A stretch of DNA of 64,000 nt from Maribacter spongiicola (GTDB taxonomy: Bacteria > Bacteroidota > Bacteroidia > Flavobacteriales > Flavobacteriaceae), in NCBI RefSeq assembly GCF_004364165.1, contig NZ_SOAY01000010.1, forward strand, positions 248,001 to 312,000, written 5' to 3'. Below the pieces are notes generated by a model. It had not been told where the DNA came from, ran no database searches, and saw nothing but the letters and a program-made list of their open reading frames with translations. Shown here piece after piece: positions 44,752 to 54,681 of the stretch (its first letter is position 1; each line of letters begins with the position of its first letter). The position numbers and the translations under genes were made by a program.

Positions 44752-45609
44752 ATGAATGAATTTATAGAGAAAGTTTCCGTAGTAATTGTATTGTACAAAG
44801 TTAGATATCAAGACGCTATCTCTTTCCAAAGTATTTTGGCAGCAAACAGAGGTGAAGAATTGTTAAATATATTCCTTTATGATAATTCTCCAAAACCTCA
44901 AAACATTATAAATGTTAAAGGTTTGGATATTATTTATCACCATGACCCAGACAACTCTGGAGTTAGTAAAGCATATAATACTGGCGCAGACTGGGCAAGA
45001 CAACTTAAAAAATCATGGATGCTTATCTTAGATCAAGATACTGCTCTTCCTATAAATATTTTTGAAGCTTATAAAAACTCATTGCAAGAATTTCCAAATG
45101 TTAAAATGATAGCACCATTATTAAGATTGGATGATGGGCGAATTTTTTCTCCTTTTAAATATAGCTTTAAAAGAGGGTTTCATTTAAAATCCATAACTCC
45201 AGGGGAGTATTCTCTTTTTAAAATAGCACCTGTTAATAGTGGTATGTTTTTAAATTTAGATTCGTTCTTTGCTTCAGGTGGTTATAATAATGCAGTAAAA
45301 TTAGACTTTAGCGATTTTCAGTTTATAGAAAGATTTAGAAAGGTTAGGTCAACATTTTGTTTAATGAATTTAGAATGCATTCAAGATTTTTCTGATAATG
45401 AAGCCTCTTTTTCTAGCCAATTGAATAGATTTAAATTTTACTGTGAAGGTGCTTTAAATATATCTAAGGAAGGAATTATGGATTGGCTGCAATATGTAGC
45501 TATTGTATTTATAAGGGCTGTAAATTTAGCGTGGAGATATAAAAAAATGGCATTTATATTTATTTATTTTAATTATTTTATAGCTAATATTTTTTTAAAA
45601 AATAATTAA
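44752..45609 (+). CDS. Family 2 glycosyltransferase (rhamnosyltransferase-like)
   Basis: A 285-residue GT-A enzyme: VSVVIVLYKVRYQDAI, FLYDNSPKPQ, NSGVSKAYNTGADWA and WMLILDQDTALP with a D-Q-D acidic motif. The D-Q-D-[TS] form and the NSG-[VI]-[SA] segment are typical of rhamnosyl- and galactofuranosyltransferases, and a rhamnose donor is made in this locus. A hydrophobic C-terminal end (about 262-280) may touch the membrane. It starts 3 bases after the epimerase stop. Confidence 0.85.
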   Translation: MNEFIEKVSVVIVLYKVRYQDAISFQSILAANRGEELLNIFLYDNSPKPQNIINVKGLDIIYHHDPDNSGVSKAYNTGADWARQLKKSWMLILDQDTALPINIFEAYKNSLQEFPNVKMIAPLLRLDDGRIFSPFKYSFKRGFHLKSITPGEYSLFKIAPVNSGMFLNLDSFFASGGYNNAVKLDFSDFQFIERFRKVRSTFCLMNLECIQDFSDNEASFSSQLNRFKFYCEGALNISKEGIMDWLQYVAIVFIRAVNLAWRYKKMAFIFIYFNYFIANIFLKNN

Positions 45610-46311
45610 ATGAGAGTTTCCGTTTGTATGGCCACTTACAATGGCAATCTATTTTTAGAAGAGCAATTAGATTCAATTTTAGGGCAATTATCTTTAGAGG
45701 ATGAAATAATTATTTCGGATAACGGTTCTACAGACAATACGATAAGTATAATTGAAAACTATAAAGACCCTAGAATAAAACTAGTGCATTTTACTGAAAA
45801 AAATTTAATATTGAATTTTGAAAATGCGCTAAATAAAGCTTCGGGAGACATAATTTTTTTGTCTGACCAAGATGATATTTGGAAAGAGGGAAAGGTTCAA
45901 AAATATAAGGAGTTATTAAAAGATAATTTGCTAGTTTTTTCTAATGCATCTATTTTTCAAAATAACAATTTAGAATCAGCAAAACTTTTTTTCAATTCAA
46001 AAAGAAAAAGAACGGGGATATTTAACAATTTAATTAAAGTTAATTTCTTGGGTTGTACTTTGGCTTTTCAACGTAAAGTTTTAGAAAAGGCTTTACCTTT
46101 TCCAAAAAATATACCAATGCATGATATTTGGATTGGTCTTATCGCAGAAACTATGGGAGATACTTTTTATATCGAGAACCCTTTAATATTTTATAGAAGG
46201 CATGAAAATGTAGCTTCAGCTACAGGAAACAAGAGTTCTTTTTCTTTAGCAAAGAAAATTAAAATTAGAATAGATCTAGTGGTAGGTTTAATCTTTAGAA
46301 GTTTTAAATAA
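45610..46311 (+). CDS. Family 2 glycosyltransferase (rhamnosyltransferase-like)
   Basis: A 233-residue GT-A enzyme: VSVCMATYNGNLFLEEQLDS, IIISDNGSTDNTI and FLSDQDDIWKEGKV, the standard form of rhamnosyltransferase-type GT2 proteins. MHDIWIGLIAE in the second half matches the acceptor-side H-D motif of this group. Its ATG immediately follows the previous stop. It probably adds a second sugar of the unit; donor not proven. Confidence 0.88.
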   Translation: MRVSVCMATYNGNLFLEEQLDSILGQLSLEDEIIISDNGSTDNTISIIENYKDPRIKLVHFTEKNLILNFENALNKASGDIIFLSDQDDIWKEGKVQKYKELLKDNLLVFSNASIFQNNNLESAKLFFNSKRKRTGIFNNLIKVNFLGCTLAFQRKVLEKALPFPKNIPMHDIWIGLIAETMGDTFYIENPLIFYRRHENVASATGNKSSFSLAKKIKIRIDLVVGLIFRSFK

Positions 46312-46325
46312 TAGAGAAAACATTT

Positions 46326-47744
46326 ATGGTTTTTAGTTCTTTTGTCTTCCTTTTTATTTTTTTGCCATCAGTTCTTATTATAAACTTCTTATTGAAACAA
46401 GAATATCGTAATTTCTTTCTTCTAATTGCGAGTTTAGGGTTTTATGCTTGGGGAGAAGGTATTTTACTATTATTAATGCTTTTTTCTATTGCAATTAATT
46501 ATATTTCTGGTTTAGGTATTAATTACTTTATTAACAAAAGTATTTTAGGTTCTAAAGTCTTTTTAGGATTGGCTATAGCAATTAACTTAGGTTTATTACT
46601 TTATTATAAATACGCTAATTTTATAGTCGAAATCTTACAAGATTTTGGATTTTATTTAGAATATGATCATCAAAATATTTTATTGCCAATAGGTATATCC
46701 TTTTTTACTTTCCAAGGTATTTCTTATCTAGTAGATGTAGCAAGACAAGAAACTTCTGTTCAAAAAAATGTTTTTCATTTAGGACTATATATATCTTTTT
46801 TTCCACAATTAATTGCAGGACCAATTATTAGATATCATGATGTTGCTCTTGAGATAAAAGAAAGAACAACTAATATTGACCTTTTTACTAGTGGGGTAAT
46901 TAGATTTATAAGGGGTCTTGCTAAAAAAGTTATAATTGCAAATAATGCTGCTCTAATTGCAGATCAAGCATTTTCAATACCAATGGATAGTATTTCGCAA
47001 TCCTCTGCATGGATAGGGATCATATGTTATTCAATTCAAATTTATTTTGATTTTTCTGGTTATTCAGATATGGCAATAGGACTTGGTAAAATGCTAGGGT
47101 TTAATTTTAAAGAAAATTTTAATTATCCATATATTTCAAAGTCAATTCAAGATTTTTGGAGACGATGGCATATTTCACTTTCTACTTGGTTTCGTGATTA
47201 TTTATATATTCCTTTAGGTGGTAATCGTAAAAGTAGTTGGAGAACTTACTTTAATTTGTTTTTGGTTTTTTTTGTTACTGGTTTATGGCATGGAGCAAGT
47301 TGGAATTTTATCTTTTGGGGTCTTTTTCATGGGTTTTTTCTGATTTTAGAACGTAGTAAGATTTTAAAAACACAAAATTGGCCAATTTTTCTACAACACC
47401 TCTATGTAATTTTAATAGTTATAATAGGTTGGGTGTTTTTTAGAGCAGAAACAATGCTTGACGGGTTTAGCTATCTAAAAACCATGTTAGGTGTTAGTAA
47501 TGGTGATAATAGTATCATATTTCTTTACATCAACAATTATTCAGTATTAATAATTTTGCTCGCGTTTATATTTTCTACACCAATTAGAAGGATATTTAAT
47601 GAAAAAATAATGAATACAGATTACGGTTTAATAAAGGTCTTTTACCTAACAGGTACTAAATTATTTTATTTAGCACTATTGCTTTTTTCAATCGTTGAAT
47701 TGGCGCAATCTGGCTATAATCCATTTATATATTTTAGATTTTAA
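46326..47744 (+). CDS. AlgI-like MBOAT O-acetyltransferase
   Basis: A 472-residue multi-span membrane protein of the MBOAT family. Signatures are LPIGISFFTFQ (120-130), YFDFSGYSDMAIGLG, DFWRRWHISLSTWFRDY (276-292), IPLGGNRKS and GLWHGASWNF with the catalytic His 322. AlgI-type proteins pass acetyl groups from cytoplasmic acetyl-CoA across the membrane to a periplasmic acetyltransferase; the next gene, 3 bases on, encodes such a partner. Together they should O-acetylate the exported glycan. Confidence 0.92.
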   Translation: MVFSSFVFLFIFLPSVLIINFLLKQEYRNFFLLIASLGFYAWGEGILLLLMLFSIAINYISGLGINYFINKSILGSKVFLGLAIAINLGLLLYYKYANFIVEILQDFGFYLEYDHQNILLPIGISFFTFQGISYLVDVARQETSVQKNVFHLGLYISFFPQLIAGPIIRYHDVALEIKERTTNIDLFTSGVIRFIRGLAKKVIIANNAALIADQAFSIPMDSISQSSAWIGIICYSIQIYFDFSGYSDMAIGLGKMLGFNFKENFNYPYISKSIQDFWRRWHISLSTWFRDYLYIPLGGNRKSSWRTYFNLFLVFFVTGLWHGASWNFIFWGLFHGFFLILERSKILKTQNWPIFLQHLYVILIVIIGWVFFRAETMLDGFSYLKTMLGVSNGDNSIIFLYINNYSVLIILLAFIFSTPIRRIFNEKIMNTDYGLIKVFYLTGTKLFYLALLLFSIVELAQSGYNPFIYFRF

Positions 47745-47747
47745 TTT

Positions 47748-49472
47748 ATGGATAAATATAATCGATATCGTAATATTTGGATTATCACTCTTGCATGTAT
47801 AGCAACATTTATTGCTGGTAATTATTTAACTAATTTGAATGATACTTTTCTTGGTCAAATTGATGTAATTTTTAAGGCAAAAATTCCAAAAAATGATACT
47901 TTTCAACTTTTTTATCAGCAAGGCAGTACTAACGAATTTACAATTGCTAATTCTGTTAAAACTGATATTATAGGAAGTGTAGATATTCAAGATGTTATTT
48001 TTAAATTACCTAAAATAGACAACTTAAAAAATCTTCGATTAGATATTGGTGAAAATTTTAAACAGGAACAGATAGAAATTTACTCTATTAAATTTATTAT
48101 TGAAGGCAGAGAATTGTTTTACAATATCGATGAATTTAATATGCTATTTTCACCAAATAAATATATTGAGATTAATAACGAATCTACTTTTACAGGAAAA
48201 GAGGCTGTTTTGGCAGGTAATAGAAAAATTTATGACCCAGGATTTTATGTAAATTTAGATTCAGCTGGGTTTGAAAAACTTAAAATAAAACGTTTTACTA
48301 ATTATCCTTTTACTATTTCTGCTTTTATTTTTTTAGTAGTTTCTTGTTTTTTTATTGTAAATGTTCAAACGACTAAAGTTAAGATTAACACGTTATTTCT
48401 AGCAGTGTTCTTTGTATTATTAATTTTGCCTTCAGTACAAATTAAATACAAAATAATAGACCCATTAAAAAGTTTAGAAAAAAGAGAGCTCGCTAAAAAA
48501 CCTAAGTTTAGTTTTTCCACAGAATTTGCTAGAGATTATGAAACATATTTAAGTGACAATTTTGGTTTTAGAAATCATTTGGTTAATTGGGGAAGTAACT
48601 TAAAGACAAAATTTTTTAGGTCTTCAACATACCCGGAATTGGTTATTTTTGGTAAAGAAAAGTGGCTGTATTATACTAGAGTAAAAGGTAGAATTTATCG
48701 TAGTTATTCCCGAACTAATCTTTTGCAAAAAGATACATTAAAATTGATTGTTAATAAATGGGAAAGCAACAAAAAGAAATTTGAATCGAAAGGGATAAAA
48801 TATGTTCTAGGGTTTTGGCCAAATAAACATACTATTTATCCAGAGTATTTATCCAATTCTGCAAATATGCAGATTAAAGATACAATTTCTAGAATAGATC
48901 AAATTGTAGATTATATTGACCGAACAAACGCTACAGTTAAATTAACAGATGTACGTAAAAGCTTACTTAAAGAAAAAAAGAAGAATTTACTTTACCATAA
49001 GTATGATACTCATTGGAATAGTTATGGGGCCTTCGTTGCTTATCAAGAGTTCTTTAAACAAAACAAGAATGATTTAGGAATAACGGCCATGGGTTTAGAT
49101 GAGTTTAATGTTCAGTGGCAAGATTATTATCAAGGCGAGCTTATTTCAATGTTAGGAATTAACAACGGAGGATTTTTTGTAGAAAAAAACCCTGTTTTTA
49201 ATTTGAAGGAAAATCCAAATCAGATAGAATATTTGACTACCGAAGGTTACCCTAAATTAACCGTTATTACAAAAAACTATTTGGCAAATAACAACTTGAG
49301 AGTCTTAGTGTTTAGAGATTCTTTTACTACTAATCTTATTCCTTTTTTTTCATTACATTTTAGAGAAGTATATTATATATGGGGGTTTAAAGAAGAATTT
49401 GTTGATCAGCTTAAGCCAGATATCATTATAGATGGTTTTGTAGAAAGAGAAGTCGGCGAGTATATTAGATAA
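47748..49472 (+). CDS. AlgJ/AlgX-like periplasmic O-acetyltransferase with extra N-terminal domain
   Basis: A 574-residue protein. A span (about 10-28) leads to a beta-rich extracytoplasmic domain (about 34-135, RLDIGEN at 97-103), then two hydrophobic spans (about 188-205 and 214-232). An SGNH-like AlgX domain follows: DNFGFRNHLVNW (270-281), YDTHWNSYGA with catalytic Asp 420 and His 422, and FRDSFT with Ser 525. It should transfer acetyl from the AlgI-like partner to the polysaccharide. The N-terminal domain is shared with the ligase/polymerase-family protein at 41780-43516 and is unusual for AlgJ/AlgX proteins. Confidence 0.85.
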   Translation: MDKYNRYRNIWIITLACIATFIAGNYLTNLNDTFLGQIDVIFKAKIPKNDTFQLFYQQGSTNEFTIANSVKTDIIGSVDIQDVIFKLPKIDNLKNLRLDIGENFKQEQIEIYSIKFIIEGRELFYNIDEFNMLFSPNKYIEINNESTFTGKEAVLAGNRKIYDPGFYVNLDSAGFEKLKIKRFTNYPFTISAFIFLVVSCFFIVNVQTTKVKINTLFLAVFFVLLILPSVQIKYKIIDPLKSLEKRELAKKPKFSFSTEFARDYETYLSDNFGFRNHLVNWGSNLKTKFFRSSTYPELVIFGKEKWLYYTRVKGRIYRSYSRTNLLQKDTLKLIVNKWESNKKKFESKGIKYVLGFWPNKHTIYPEYLSNSANMQIKDTISRIDQIVDYIDRTNATVKLTDVRKSLLKEKKKNLLYHKYDTHWNSYGAFVAYQEFFKQNKNDLGITAMGLDEFNVQWQDYYQGELISMLGINNGGFFVEKNPVFNLKENPNQIEYLTTEGYPKLTVITKNYLANNNLRVLVFRDSFTTNLIPFFSLHFREVYYIWGFKEEFVDQLKPDIIIDGFVEREVGEYIR

Positions 49473-49604
49473 TTAGGTTAACCGATTGTATTTTACCTAA
49501 ACACCAGAAAATTATATACTCGTTCTATATGCTTACCTTTAAGGCAAATTTATTGTTAAGGATTTTTTCAACAGAATTATCTACCAAGTTTAACTAAAAG
49601 TATT

Positions 49605-50627
49605 ATGCAGACTACAAATATTTTTAAGGGAAAGAAGGTTTTATTTTTTTCTCCTAAGTTTTTTGGGTATGGGGTAGAGATTGCTAAGAAATTGGAAATT
49701 TTAGGTTGCGATGTGGATTATTTTGATGAAAAACCTAATAATGATTTTATCACTAAAGCTTTGGTAAGAGTAAATAAGAAAATTTTATCAAGAAAAATCT
49801 ATGATTACTACTCATTAATTTTTATAGATTTAGACAAAGATATTTATGATATTGTCTTTTTTTTAACTCCAGAGAGTATCTCCGTTAAAAGTTTAAAATA
49901 CTTGAAGAGTACTCAGCCTAATGCAAAATTTGTTCTTTATATGTGGGATTCTTTAAAGAATAGACAAAACGTTTTAGATCTTCTTCCATTTTTCGATCAT
50001 AAATTTTCTTTTGACAAACAAGATTGTAGTCAATTAGCAAATAACTTTAATTTTAGACCTCTTTTTTATTTAGATATATATAAAAATGTCACTTATACTA
50101 AGTCGACTATTGATATGTTTTTTGTTGGTACTGTGCATAGTGATAGGCTTAGGTTATTAAAGGAAATTGAAAACGAGTGCAAGAAACTTGCTAAGAGTTC
50201 ATTTTACTTTATGTTTTTACAGAGTAAAATAATTTATTATTACCGCAAACTTACAGATAAACATTTTCGAAAATCAAACATTCAGGATTTTGCTTTTAAA
50301 TCTCTTTCTCAAAAAGAACTAATTGAAAAGTTAAAAGTAAGTAATTCTGTTTTAGATATCCAACACCCTTCACAAAGTGGTTTAACAATGAGAGCTATAG
50401 AGATGATAGGGGCTAAGAAAAAATTAATTACTACAAATAAAGATATAGCTAATTATGATTTTTATAATTCGAATAATATATTAATCATAAACAGGGATAA
50501 ACCCAAATTAAGTGCGTCATTTTTTGAATGTAAATATCTTGATTTAAAGGAGCACATTTATTTTAAATATTCTTTAGAGGGTTGGCTCAAAGAAATATTC
50601 TTAGAAAGTCTTAACGAAACTGTTTAA
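49605..50627 (+). CDS. Putative GT-B glycosyltransferase (CgeB/LPS-biosynthesis type)
   Basis: A 340-residue soluble protein: KVLFFSPKFFGYGVEIAKKL at the start as in an N-terminal Rossmann domain, FVLYMWDS in the middle and LDIQHPSQSGLTMRAIEMIG then KKLITTNKDI near the end. The last part resembles the donor-binding domain of CgeB-like and related glycosyltransferases. Donor and acceptor cannot be told. A 132-base gap with a TTAGGT...ACCTAA inverted repeat precedes it. Confidence 0.65.
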   Translation: MQTTNIFKGKKVLFFSPKFFGYGVEIAKKLEILGCDVDYFDEKPNNDFITKALVRVNKKILSRKIYDYYSLIFIDLDKDIYDIVFFLTPESISVKSLKYLKSTQPNAKFVLYMWDSLKNRQNVLDLLPFFDHKFSFDKQDCSQLANNFNFRPLFYLDIYKNVTYTKSTIDMFFVGTVHSDRLRLLKEIENECKKLAKSSFYFMFLQSKIIYYYRKLTDKHFRKSNIQDFAFKSLSQKELIEKLKVSNSVLDIQHPSQSGLTMRAIEMIGAKKKLITTNKDIANYDFYNSNNILIINRDKPKLSASFFECKYLDLKEHIYFKYSLEGWLKEIFLESLNETV

Positions 50628-50686
50628 GAAAGATTTTATAATTTGCTGTGTGTTATTATTAAAGAAATTTGTATTTATTTATAAGT

Positions 50687-52051
50687 ATGCCAAGACCATC
50701 AATTTTAAATTCTTTAGAACGTAAATTTATTTTATTAATAGGAGATTTTCTTATTATAATAGCTAGTTTAAATGTATTTATCCATAATGCTATTGATAGT
50801 CAGTTTATTTCATTTAAATTAAAATTTACACTTTTTACTTTTGGAATAACCTCCTTTTTTATTCTTTCTTATATTTTAGATTTATATAATATTCAAAAAA
50901 GATTGCGACGTAAATATGTTGTTACTCAAGCATTGTATATTACATCGTTATTTGTTTTTATAGTATTTATATTTGCGGTAATTTTTTTCGATGCTAGCTT
51001 TTGGAGAATACCCTTATTAGTTTTTTTATTGTTAACGCCAATTGAAGTAGCATTATGGAGGCTGTTTTTTGCGAATGTTTTTAGAGTTATACCTACAGTT
51101 AAAAATGTGCTTTTAATTTATGATCAAGAAACGGAAAAGGATTTTAGAAAAATAAATTCTGCTATTGATGGTGATGAAGAAGAAACTTTTTATAGGTTAA
51201 AATTATCCTATAATTTAAATCAGCATAGTGAAATAAAAAAGACATTTTTGCAAGCAAGTGAAAAGGTTGATTGTTGGATTATTAATATTAAAAATTATAA
51301 TGAATTCCCTAAAGATTTAGAAAAATTGCTCTTGCGTTCAATATTAAAAGGTAAAGAGGTTATTTCATACACTTCATTTTATGAAAACGTATATGAAGCT
51401 TTACCTATACAATCTCATAATGATAGTTTTTATGAAATTTTGCAACTAAGAAATAGAAAAATTAGATATCTACATACCTTATTTAGTTTTGTCGTCAATT
51501 TTATTTTAGCCTTTATGTTAGGCTGTATTTTTATTTTATGCACACCATTTGTTTTTATTTTAAATTTATTTTTTAACAGAGGTCCTCTTTTTTATACCCA
51601 AAAGCGCGTTGGTCTTCATGGAAAGGAGTTTAAAATATATAAATTTCGGTCAATGGTAGTTAATGCCGAAAACGATGGTGCCAAAATGGCTGTTAAAAAC
51701 GATGTAAGAATTACTCCTTTTGGAAAAATACTTAGAGTTTTTCGTATCGATGAATTGCCGCAAATCATTACTGTTGTTAAAGGCGATATGCAGTTCATAG
51801 GACCAAGACCTGAACGAAAGGTATTTGTTAACCAATTAAACTCTTTAGTACCTTTTTATGGCACACGTCATTTGATAAAACCGGGTATTACTGGCTGGGC
51901 CCAAGTAAAATATAAATATGGTGAAAATTTAGAAGATTCGATTAAGAAGCTAGAATACGATTTATATTATATCAAAAACCGTTCTATTACTTTAGATTTG
52001 CGAATAATATTTAAAACGGTAACAACAGTTCTTTTTTCAAGAGGCATATAA
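50687..52051 (+). CDS. Polyprenyl-phosphate sugar-1-phosphate transferase (initiating enzyme)
   Basis: The ATG at 50687 is preferred over the TTG at 50669. The 454-residue protein has four N-terminal spans (about 15-115), a nucleotide-binding-like middle, a further span (about 265-290) and a C-terminal bacterial sugar transferase domain with [39 protein letters not shown] and KPGITGWAQ. It loads the first sugar phosphate onto undecaprenyl phosphate and so starts each repeat unit. The architecture is that of the WbaP/WcaJ group; the sugar is not determined. Confidence 0.92.
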   Translation: MPRPSILNSLERKFILLIGDFLIIIASLNVFIHNAIDSQFISFKLKFTLFTFGITSFFILSYILDLYNIQKRLRRKYVVTQALYITSLFVFIVFIFAVIFFDASFWRIPLLVFLLLTPIEVALWRLFFANVFRVIPTVKNVLLIYDQETEKDFRKINSAIDGDEEETFYRLKLSYNLNQHSEIKKTFLQASEKVDCWIINIKNYNEFPKDLEKLLLRSILKGKEVISYTSFYENVYEALPIQSHNDSFYEILQLRNRKIRYLHTLFSFVVNFILAFMLGCIFILCTPFVFILNLFFNRGPLFYTQKRVGLHGKEFKIYKFRSMVVNAENDGAKMAVKNDVRITPFGKILRVFRIDELPQIITVVKGDMQFIGPRPERKVFVNQLNSLVPFYGTRHLIKPGITGWAQVKYKYGENLEDSIKKLEYDLYYIKNRSITLDLRIIFKTVTTVLFSRGI

Positions 52052-52059
52052 TCAGGAAC

Positions 52060-53037
52060 ATGAAAAAAATATTAATTACAGGTGCTGCTGGTTTTTTAGG
52101 TTCTCACTTGTGCGATCGTTTTATTGCCGAAGGTTTCGATGTTGTTGGAATGGACAATCTTATTACCGGAGATCTTAATAACATCTCTCATTTATTCCCG
52201 CTTTCGAATTTCGAATTTCATCATCACGATGTAACGAAGTTTGTGCATGTTTCTGGAAAACTTGATTACATTCTTCACTTTGCCTCACCTGCGAGTCCTA
52301 TAGATTATTTAAAGATTCCGATAAAAACGTTAAAAGTGGGTTCGCTAGGAACGCTAAACTTATTGGGTTTGGCAAAGGAGAAAGGTGCTAGAATTTTGGT
52401 TGCTTCTACCTCCGAAGTTTATGGTGATCCATTGGTTCACCCACAAAATGAGGAGTATTTTGGTAATGTTAACCCAATAGGTCCACGAGGAGTATATGAT
52501 GAGGCTAAGCGCTTTATGGAGTCCATCACAATGGCTTATCATAGACATCATGGACTAGATACTCGCATCGTTCGTATATTTAATACCTATGGGTCTAGAA
52601 TGCGGTTAAATGACGGTAGGGTGGTGCCAGCATTTATGGGGCAAGCACTACGAGGAGAAGATTTAACCGTATTCGGAGATGGTTCTCAGAGCAGGTCTTT
52701 TTGTTATATCGATGATCAAGTAGAGGGTATATACCGATTGTTATTTAGTGATTATACGGATCCTGTTAATATTGGTAATCCGCATGAAACTACTATTAAA
52801 GAATTTGCAGAAGAGATCATTGCTTTAACTGGAACCAAACAAAAAGTAATTTACAAACCGCTTCCTCAAGATGATCCAACTCAACGTCAGCCAGATATTA
52901 CAAAAGCGAAGGAAATTTTGGGATGGGAACCAAAAGTTCATCGAGCGGAAGGTTTAAAAATCGTATACGATTATTTCAAATCCTTGTCTCCAGAAGAATT
53001 ACAGAAGAAAGAGCATAGAGATTTCTCTACAAAATAA
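52060..53037 (+). CDS. UDP-glucuronate decarboxylase (UDP-xylose synthase) family SDR
   Basis: A 325-residue extended [19 protein letters not shown] (5-20), the [11 protein letters not shown] motif, [28 protein letters not shown] with catalytic Tyr/Lys, [10 protein letters not shown] and [14 protein letters not shown]. These are hallmarks of UXS, which oxidises and decarboxylates UDP-glucuronate to UDP-xylose. It would supply xylose or a 4-keto-pentose for the glycan. It starts 8 bases after the sugar transferase gene and is the last gene of the locus. Confidence 0.88.
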   Translation: MKKILITGAAGFLGSHLCDRFIAEGFDVVGMDNLITGDLNNISHLFPLSNFEFHHHDVTKFVHVSGKLDYILHFASPASPIDYLKIPIKTLKVGSLGTLNLLGLAKEKGARILVASTSEVYGDPLVHPQNEEYFGNVNPIGPRGVYDEAKRFMESITMAYHRHHGLDTRIVRIFNTYGSRMRLNDGRVVPAFMGQALRGEDLTVFGDGSQSRSFCYIDDQVEGIYRLLFSDYTDPVNIGNPHETTIKEFAEEIIALTGTKQKVIYKPLPQDDPTQRQPDITKAKEILGWEPKVHRAEGLKIVYDYFKSLSPEELQKKEHRDFSTK

Positions 53038-53079
53038 TATTATTAAAGAGCAAACGGTGGTTTTGCAAAAATTGACAAA

Positions 53080-54351
53080 ATGAATATTTTAATTCTAGGA
53101 TCAGGTGGTCGTGAGCATACTTTTGCTTGGAAATTGGCACAGAGTAATAAACTATCAAAACTATTTGTAGCACCAGGAAATGCTGGTACAGAAAAAATCG
53201 CAACAAACATACCAATCGGTGTAAATGATTTTGAAGCTATTAAAAAGTTAGTTTTAAAGGAGAGTATTCAACTTGTTATGGTGGGGCCTGAAGATCCTTT
53301 GGTAAACGGTATTCACGATTTTTTTCTTGGTGATAAAGAATTAAATAATGTGGCAGTTATCGGTCCTGAAAAATTGGCAGCAACTTTAGAGGGTAGTAAA
53401 GAGTTTGCGAAGGAGTTTATGATGCGTCATGAAATACCTACCGCTCAGTATAAAAGTTTTACTGCTGAGACTGTGGAAGACGGATTTAAATTTTTGGAAG
53501 AACTAATTCCTCCGTTTGTATTAAAAGCTGACGGATTGGCTGCTGGTAAAGGTGTTGTTATTCTTAATGACTTAAACGATGCCAAGGTTGAATTAAAATC
53601 AATGTTGGTTGATCAGAAGTTTGGTGCTGCCAGCTCAACTGTGGTTATAGAAGAGTTTCTCGATGGTATCGAATTAAGCGTTTTTGTACTAACAGATGGT
53701 GATAGCTACAAAGTGCTTCCTACTGCTAAAGACTATAAAAGAATTGGCGAGGGTGATACCGGACTCAATACGGGAGGTATGGGTGCTATTTCGCCGGTTC
53801 CTTTCGCGAGTAAGGACTTTATGGAAAAGATTGAGCAGCGAATTGTAAAGCCTACGGTAGAAGGGCTTAAAAAGGATAATATGCCTTACAAAGGTTTTAT
53901 CTTCATTGGACTCATAAAAGTTGGTGATGATCCTAAGGTTATTGAATACAACGTTAGAATGGGTGATCCTGAAACTGAAGTGGTTTTACCGCGAATTCAA
54001 AACGATATGGTGGAATTGCTAAAAGCTGTTGCCGATCAGAAATTGTCTGAAATAGATTTGCAGTTAGATGATAGAACGGCTACTACAGTTATGACTGTTT
54101 CTGGTGGCTACCCTGGTTCATACGAAAAAGGAAAAGAAATCACCGGTATTGATGCTATTACTGAATCTCTGGTATTTCACGCAGGTACTACGCTTAAAGA
54201 TGGTAAAGTAGTTACTAACGGTGGTAGGGTAATGGCGATTACTTCTTTTGGTACCGATTTTAAATCGGCACTAGCGCAATCGTATAAAAATGTAGAGAAA
54301 CTTTCCTTTGAAGGAATGAATTATAGAAAAGACCTAGGTTTCGATCTTTAA
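53080..54351 (+). CDS. purD: Phosphoribosylamine-glycine ligase
   Basis: A 423-residue ATP-grasp enzyme of purine synthesis joining phosphoribosylamine and glycine. It has the N-terminal ILGSGGREHTFAWKL, MVGPEDPLVNGI, the ATP-grasp core VLKADGLAAGKGVVI, DYKRIGEGDTGLNTGGMGA and YNVRMGDPETEVVLPR. Full length. It begins 42 bases after the polysaccharide locus and is a housekeeping boundary gene. Confidence 0.97.
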   Translation: MNILILGSGGREHTFAWKLAQSNKLSKLFVAPGNAGTEKIATNIPIGVNDFEAIKKLVLKESIQLVMVGPEDPLVNGIHDFFLGDKELNNVAVIGPEKLAATLEGSKEFAKEFMMRHEIPTAQYKSFTAETVEDGFKFLEELIPPFVLKADGLAAGKGVVILNDLNDAKVELKSMLVDQKFGAASSTVVIEEFLDGIELSVFVLTDGDSYKVLPTAKDYKRIGEGDTGLNTGGMGAISPVPFASKDFMEKIEQRIVKPTVEGLKKDNMPYKGFIFIGLIKVGDDPKVIEYNVRMGDPETEVVLPRIQNDMVELLKAVADQKLSEIDLQLDDRTATTVMTVSGGYPGSYEKGKEITGIDAITESLVFHAGTTLKDGKVVTNGGRVMAITSFGTDFKSALAQSYKNVEKLSFEGMNYRKDLGFDL

Positions 54352-54356
54352 TAAAT

Positions 54357-54399
54357 AATCTCTTATCGGTTTTTAATCTTTAAAAACCGATAAGAGATT
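54357..54399. terminator. 19-bp perfect hairpin between convergent genes
   Basis: The arms 54357-54375 and 54381-54399 are fully complementary with a 5-base loop ATCTT. It sits between purD (+, stop 54351) and the small membrane gene (-, stop 54410). There is no U-run outside the stem, but TTTTT/AAAAA lies inside it. Most likely a two-way terminator. Confidence 0.65.
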
Positions 54400-54409
54400 A
54401 AATTCGATA

Positions 54410-54631
54410 TTATAAGTAAGAGTGGGAAGTGCTTGATTTGTCTTCTTCTCCCTTATCATTGTATTTCTTTAATTCAAGCATCCAATACACAAATGCTACA
54501 GATCCTATCAACATAAATATCCAGTTTAAGATATTTGATAAAGCCCAACTATCTGTAAAACGTAAAAAATCTAACGGTGCAAAAAGTACATTTACGAACA
54601 AATCTGCGATACCTTCAAAAAATGATTTCAT
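54410..54631 (-). CDS. Small membrane protein (DUF6341-like)
   Basis: A 73-residue protein with two hydrophobic parts (about 5-20 and 34-50). The motif LFVNVLFAPLDFLRF and the tail NDKGEEDKSSTSHSYL match a small flavobacterial family I recall as DUF6341, sometimes found with pyrimidine/purine genes. Function unknown. It has a full promoter (-33 TTG, 18 bases, TATTTTTG) overlapping the start of the divergent gene at 54672. Confidence 0.7.
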   Translation of the reverse strand: MKSFFEGIADLFVNVLFAPLDFLRFTDSWALSNILNWIFMLIGSVAFVYWMLELKKYNDKGEEDKSSTSHSYL

Positions 54632-54652
54632 CTTATTACTATATTTACCAGC

Positions 54653-54681
54653 AAAAATATAAAAAGCTTAGATGATTTCAA
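54653..54681 (-). promoter_or_regulatory. Complete Bacteroidota-type promoter of the DUF6341-like gene
   Basis: On the minus strand TTG (54681-54679), an 18-base spacer and TATTTTTG (54660-54653) match the TTG/TAnnTTTG consensus. The -7 box ends 21 bases before the ATG. The -33 part lies inside the first codons of the divergent gene at 54672. Confidence 0.65.

Noticed and set aside
54429-54662. 77-codon plus-strand frame
   Set aside because: Antisense to the small DUF6341-like gene, which has a full promoter and family-like sequence.
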